Shown here: piece by piece, positions 61,038 through 64,000 of the stretch | How positions within the stretch are numbered: position 1 is the first letter of the stretch | Layout of the letters: each line of letters starts with the position of its first letter | Notes under the pieces: generated by a model | Databases searched by the model: none | What the model was told of the DNA's origin: nothing | The model's input: only the letters and a program-made list of their open reading frames with translations | DNA from: Bacteroidales bacterium | GTDB lineage: Bacteria > Bacteroidota > Bacteroidia > Bacteroidales > Paludibacteraceae | NCBI GenBank assembly: GCA_015061165.1 | Contig: SUXC01000006.1 | Coordinates: forward strand, 58,094-122,093 | Direction: 5' to 3' | DNA: 64,000 nt | Program-made: the position numbers and the translations under genes

Positions 61038-61819
61038 TCATGCTTTTTGGCTTCTTGCCAAAGGGCTTCCATCTCGTTGAGGGTCATGTCTTTGAGAGAC
61101 AGACCCTTTTCTTTTGCCTGTTGCTCAATGTAGTTGAAACGACGGATGAACTTAGCATTGGTCTTTTCCAAAGCATTGTCAGGGCGAATCTTATACAAAC
61201 GTGCAGCGTTCACCATAGCGAATAGCAAGTCACCAAACTCCTCAGTGGCTTTCTCTTCGTCCATGTTCTCCACTTCTGCCTCAAACTCGGCAATCTCCTC
61301 TTTCACTTTTGCCCATACGTCTTCGCGTTTCTCCCAGTCGAATCCTACGTTAGCCACTTTGTCTTGGATACGATATGCCTTGACAAGGGCTGGCAATGCC
61401 TCTGGAATACCGCCAAGAACGGTTTTGTTGCCGTCTTTTTCTTTCAGTTTGACTTGTTCCCACATCTCGCATACCTCTTTGGCGTTGTTGGCGGCATATT
61501 CGCCATATACATGTGGGTGGCGGAAAATGAGTTTGTCGCAAATCTTGTTGCATACATCAGCCATGTCGAATGCTCCTATCTCGCTACCAATCTTGGCATA
61601 GAAAACCACATGTAGCAATACATCGCCCAGCTCCTTGCTGATTTCGTTCATGTCGTTTTGCAGCAGGGCAGTTGCGAGTTCGTAGGTCTCTTCTATCGTG
61701 TTCTGACGCAGGCTCTCGAAAGTCTGTTTTCTGTCCCAAGGACATTTCTCACGCAGTTCATCCATCACCGTCAGCAGACGGTCGAAGGCTGCCAGTTGTT
61801 CTTCTCTTGTATGTGCCAT
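61034..61819 (-). CDS. mazG: Nucleoside triphosphate pyrophosphohydrolase MazG
   Basis: The 261-residue protein has two MazG domains. The first carries QNTIEETYELATALL and ELGDVLLHVVFYAKIG, the second EIAEFEAEVENMDEEKATEEFGDLLFAMVNAARL; both show the EExxE and ExxD metal-binding patterns. It hydrolyses NTPs to NMP + PPi and is thought to clean the nucleotide pool and tune ppGpp signalling. Length and order match E. coli MazG. Confidence 0.94.
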   Translation of the reverse strand: MAHTREEQLAAFDRLLTVMDELREKCPWDRKQTFESLRQNTIEETYELATALLQNDMNEISKELGDVLLHVVFYAKIGSEIGAFDMADVCNKICDKLIFRHPHVYGEYAANNAKEVCEMWEQVKLKEKDGNKTVLGGIPEALPALVKAYRIQDKVANVGFDWEKREDVWAKVKEEIAEFEAEVENMDEEKATEEFGDLLFAMVNAARLYKIRPDNALEKTNAKFIRRFNYIEQQAKEKGLSLKDMTLNEMEALWQEAKKHD

Positions 61820-61880
61820 AATATTATCCTTGAAGCGCGGCAGGGAGTTGATTGCCGCGCAAGTTGTTTATGTTGTCTTC

Positions 61881-62678
61881 TTAAAAAAGATTTTCGTTGT
61901 CTATCATCTCCATGGTCATGGTAGTTCCATCCAGTTTGGCGTAGGTGAATTGCTGCCAACAGTCGCCGAGGATTAAGATTCGGCTATCTCTACTGAGCAT
62001 CAAATCTAATTCGATATGGCGATGACCAAAGATATAATAATCGTGGTGATTGCCTTTCTGCTCTTGTTCCTTGGCAAAGAGTACTAATTCCTCTTTGTCC
62101 TCTCCCTTGTACGGACAGGGGCGTGCCAATTCCTTCAAACGGCTGTTCTTCGCCCACTCATAGCCAAAAGCATTGCCCCACGCGGGAGGTATAAGACGGA
62201 AGAGGCATTGTAGAACGGGATTGTGAAAGACTCGGCGCAAGAAAATAAAACTGCGAATCTTCTTTTGTATGGTCTTGGGTAAGCGCTGTATGTAATCACT
62301 GGGCACCAATCCGTCGCCATGTGCCAGGAAGAGTTTTTTGTCATTGATGACCACACTCTGAGGTTTGCGGTGGACCACTACGCCCGTCTCCTTCTCTAAC
62401 CAACCAAAGGTCCATATATCGTGATTGCCGATAAAGAAATGAATATCAATGCCTTTGCTGGTAATCTCTCGGAGCGCCTGTAGGAATGGACGGTATTGCG
62501 CTTTGCTGCGGTCGCGCCAAAAATACTCGCACCAAAAATCGAACATATCGCCCAATAGGTAGATGGCAGTCGCATCTTTTGCCATGCTTTGCAGCATGTC
62601 AATCACGGTTTGCTGATGAGCCTCGGGATGGGTTATGGCTCTCGAACCCAAATGGGCATCACTCAAAAAATATACCAT
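61881..62678 (-). CDS. lpxH: UDP-2,3-diacylglucosamine diphosphatase
   Basis: The 265-residue calcineurin-like phosphoesterase hydrolyses UDP-diacylglucosamine to lipid X in lipid A synthesis. Metal-site motifs are VYFLSDAHLGS, LLGDMFDFWCEY, FFIGNHDIWTF, FLAHGDGLVPSD and IFGHRHIELD. The start is ATG 62678; a longer TTG start adds eight residues without support. Conserved lipid A synthesis fits lptB and the glycan genes in the window. Confidence 0.9.
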   Translation of the reverse strand: MVYFLSDAHLGSRAITHPEAHQQTVIDMLQSMAKDATAIYLLGDMFDFWCEYFWRDRSKAQYRPFLQALREITSKGIDIHFFIGNHDIWTFGWLEKETGVVVHRKPQSVVINDKKLFLAHGDGLVPSDYIQRLPKTIQKKIRSFIFLRRVFHNPVLQCLFRLIPPAWGNAFGYEWAKNSRLKELARPCPYKGEDKEELVLFAKEQEQKGNHHDYYIFGHRHIELDLMLSRDSRILILGDCWQQFTYAKLDGTTMTMEMIDNENLF

Positions 62679-62710
62679 ATCATTCGTATAGTGTCTATGC
62701 AAAAATAAAG

Positions 62711-62740
62711 CCCTTCCCTTTAGGGAGGGGTTGGGGTAGG
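62711..62740. repeat. G/C palindrome between the SufT-like gene and lpxH
   Basis: CCCTTCCCT and AGGGAGGGG (62711-62730) form an imperfect palindrome followed by TTGGGG. It is the same element type as those inside the M16 and stress-protein genes, here outside any gene. Confidence 0.75.
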
Positions 62741-62742
62741 CA

Positions 62743-63057
62743 TTAAAGGAATCCTAATTCTAATTTGGCTTCTTCGGACATCATATCCTTGTTCCATTCG
62801 GGTTCAAAGACAATGTTTACATTTACGGTGTCAATGCCATCAATAGACCCTACTTTTTGCTTGACATCTTCCACCAGAAAATCCGCTGCTGGGCAGTTGG
62901 GAGCTGTAAGGGTCATATCAATATTGCATACACCATCTCCCGCGAGGTCTATGCGATAAATCAGTCCTAAATCGTATATGTTTACGGGTATTTCGGGGTC
63001 ATAGACCGTTTTTATCATTCGTAATACCTGTTCTTCGAGTTCTAAAAATTCATTCAT
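62743..63057 (-). CDS. MIP18/SufT-type (DUF59) Fe-S assembly protein
   Basis: From ATG 63057 the product has 104 residues and is a single DUF59 domain: KTVYDPEIPVNIYDLGLIYRIDL, MTLTAPNCPAADFLVEDVKQKV and VNIVFEPEWNKDMMSEEAKLELG. The NCP cysteine is conserved. Such proteins help load or carry Fe-S clusters; no suf genes are adjacent. The promoter -7 box lies 21 bp upstream. Confidence 0.9.
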   Translation of the reverse strand: MNEFLELEEQVLRMIKTVYDPEIPVNIYDLGLIYRIDLAGDGVCNIDMTLTAPNCPAADFLVEDVKQKVGSIDGIDTVNVNIVFEPEWNKDMMSEEAKLELGFL

Positions 63058-63078
63058 CGTTGTTTTCGTATTATGCTG

Positions 63079-63110
63079 CAAAGGTACTGCTTTTTTTGTG
63101 ATTGAGCAAG
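63079..63110 (-). promoter_or_regulatory. Promoter of the SufT-like gene
   Basis: On the minus strand CTTG (63110-63107), 20 bp, TACCTTTG (63086-63079). One mismatch in the -33 box. Confidence 0.65.
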
Positions 63111-63129
63111 AAAAAAGCGATTTTTTTCT

Positions 63130-63774
63130 TTAGTCACAGAGCGAAAAGAGGTCTGCACGTGGATTAACCAACATCACAGGCACTTGGCTATGACGGATGA
63201 CATAGTGCTCGGGCGGGCCAAAGAGCCAATCGTCTAATCCATACTCGCGACTGGCAGTGAGGAGAATCAAGCCTACTCCCGTCCCCTCCCTAAAGGGAAG
63301 GGAGGTATATGTGTGGAGTTCTTTGTGGATGTGGAAGCTGTCGCCTTTGGCTACACGCTCTTCGTAGGTGATAGTTTCGCCAGTGCGCTCAGCGATGGTT
63401 TGAATGTGCGTAATGATGCGTTGGGTGTTGCGTTTGGCTTTGCTGCCGTAGTCGTTCGCGCGTAGTAATATAAGGTGTGCCCCCGTCTTGCGCGCCAAAT
63501 AGGTGCAAATCTCTGCCTTATATACCTCCTCTTCCAACATCGTCACAGGTACGAGGATAGAAGAACCAGGAGCCAAGAACCAGGAGTCAAGACTATTTTG
63601 ATTCATCTGATCAGTCGTTGGTGATATGTCTTTGCTCTTTGTTCTTTGTTCCTTAATCACAAGATACGGGCGGCGTTCCTCGCGGCAGACATCAAGCGCA
63701 CGCTGTACGCCGCGACGTGTACCATCGCAATGCTCTACACGAATATCTTCCGTATTTAGTAAATCAAAATTCAA
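63130..63774 (-). CDS. Universal stress protein-like gene with repeat insertions and no ATG start
   Basis: The recognisable part is a UspA-like half: ILVPVTMLEEEVYKAEICTYLARKTGAHLILLRANDYGSKA and LILLTASREYGLDDWLFGPPEHYVIRHSQVPVMLVNPRADLFSLCD. Three repeat-derived segments interrupt it: EQRTKSKD (63630-63657), LDSWFLAPGSS (63561-63596) and SLPFREGTGVGL (63277-63305). The open frame reaches back to a stop with no ATG; TTG 63774 is the best available start. The N-terminal 40 residues (LLNTEDIRVEHCDGTRRGVQRALDV) are not recognised. It may be a 5'-truncated gene; the frame itself is intact. Confidence 0.6.
   Translation of the reverse strand: MNFDLLNTEDIRVEHCDGTRRGVQRALDVCREERRPYLVIKEQRTKSKDISPTTDQMNQNSLDSWFLAPGSSILVPVTMLEEEVYKAEICTYLARKTGAHLILLRANDYGSKAKRNTQRIITHIQTIAERTGETITYEERVAKGDSFHIHKELHTYTSLPFREGTGVGLILLTASREYGLDDWLFGPPEHYVIRHSQVPVMLVNPRADLFSLCD
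63277..63305. repeat. G/C palindrome inside the stress-protein gene
   Basis: CCTCCCTAA/AGGGAAGGGAGG encodes SLPFREGTG on the minus strand, the same peptide as in the M16 peptidase. Confidence 0.85.
63561..63657. repeat. Two further repeats inside the stress-protein gene
   Basis: AGAACCAGGAGCCAAGAACCAGGAGTCAAG (63561-63596; units of about 14 bp) encodes LDSWFLAPGSS. TTTGCTCTTTGTTCTTTGTTCCTT (63630-63657; 7-bp period) encodes KEQRTKSKD. Both are on the minus strand in frame. Confidence 0.75.
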
Positions 63775-63779
63775 AACTT

Positions 63780-63915
63780 TTAATTTAATTTTTTGTTTTG
63801 CTCACCAATGCGGCTTGCTGCATTCTTTTGAGCATAAACAAATACTCCTTGAATTGACAATAATTGACGTCCCAATTGACGAACTATAATAAATTTTTAA
63901 CAAAAAAAGCGATTT
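63780..63915. other. Gap between stress-protein gene and transposase end
   Basis: A minus-strand frame 63896-63780 reads VRQLGRQLLSIQGVFVYAQKNA..., 33 codons between two stops with no start; it may be the relic of a gene end, but no family is recognised. GTCAATT occurs three times at about 63853-63880. No promoter was identified. Confidence 0.35.
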
Positions 63916-64000
63916 TTATGCAAAAGTTGATACATATCCATCGATATAAGGTTGATTATTATTAACAACAGCGAATGCTTGACGGATAAGTTTATTAGTA
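63916..64000 (-). CDS. C-terminal end of a transposase, possibly IS110 family (partial)
   Basis: The last 27 codons before TAA (63918-63916) read TNKLIRQAFAVVNNNQPY followed by IDGYVSTFA; the gene continues beyond the window. An NKLIRQAFAVV helix followed by a short QPY tail is like the C-terminus of IS110/IS1111 transposases. IS110 elements lack terminal inverted repeats, and none are seen. The fragment is short, so the family is tentative. Confidence 0.4.
   Translation of the reverse strand, partial: TNKLIRQAFAVVNNNQPYIDGYVSTFA

Overview
The window is chromosomal DNA of a Bacteroidales bacterium (phylum Bacteroidota), most likely an uncultured animal- or gut-associated one. The evidence is two divergent SusC/SusD-type operons, many promoters of the Bacteroidota form TTTG-N20-TAnnTTTG, an M6 protease with a type IX-like C-terminal sorting tail, ATP-dependent PEP carboxykinase, and an mraZ-to-murG cell-wall cluster in the usual Bacteroidota order. 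Gram-negative envelope genes (lptB, lpxH, mlaE/mlaF-like, wzi, an O-antigen ligase-like protein) and a DNPR-type MurE predict LPS and meso-diaminopimelate peptidoglycan.

Layout. 1-6.3 kb: end of pyrH, frr, a BamA-like barrel, rsgA and a CapA-like protein on +, then xseB, a polyprenyl-phosphate sugar transferase and tsaC on -. 6.3-8.4 kb: a structured RNA gene (-) and pckA (+). 8.4-14.4 kb: an accessory region with an AlbA_2 regulator, an unusual membrane protein with a lipid-binding-like domain, a small secreted repeat protein, a membrane-tethered HTH protein paired with a PH-like membrane protein, and a lipoprotein. 14.4-19 kb: grpE-dnaJ and an outer-membrane protein. 19-29.9 kb (-): surface-polysaccharide and export genes, exonuclease III, the M6 protease with a small protein resembling its propeptide, and an MlaFE-type transporter. 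30-41.3 kb (-): HAD phosphatase, then murG-ftsW-murD-mraY-murE-ftsI-ftsL-rsmH-mraZ. 42.2-43.4 kb: a YhcG-type nuclease gene between two identical terminators. 43.5-58.9 kb: two divergent SusCD loci. 59-64 kb: M16 peptidase, tRNA-Leu, lipoprotein, mazG, lpxH, a MIP18/SufT-type gene, a stress-protein gene and a transposase end.

The most striking property is not one gene but an infestation of short tandem repeats (7-11 bp units, at least eight unrelated families) and short G/C-rich palindromes. They fill the gaps between genes, often begin exactly at a stop codon, and in several places lie in frame inside real genes: rsmH has three repeat-derived insertions, and the M16 peptidase, the stress protein, rsgA and the ABC ATPase have one or more each. 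This resembles the STRR repeats of cyanobacteria and the Rickettsia palindromic elements in behaviour; the comparison is from general knowledge and was not searched.

Other points worth a second look are the 6S-like RNA, the free-standing propeptide paralogue beside its protease, period-10 GTGG repeats that look like MraZ operators, a 34-codon ORF with a perfect promoter, and a duplicated terminator bracketing the nuclease gene. All functions are read from motifs by eye; no database search was possible.
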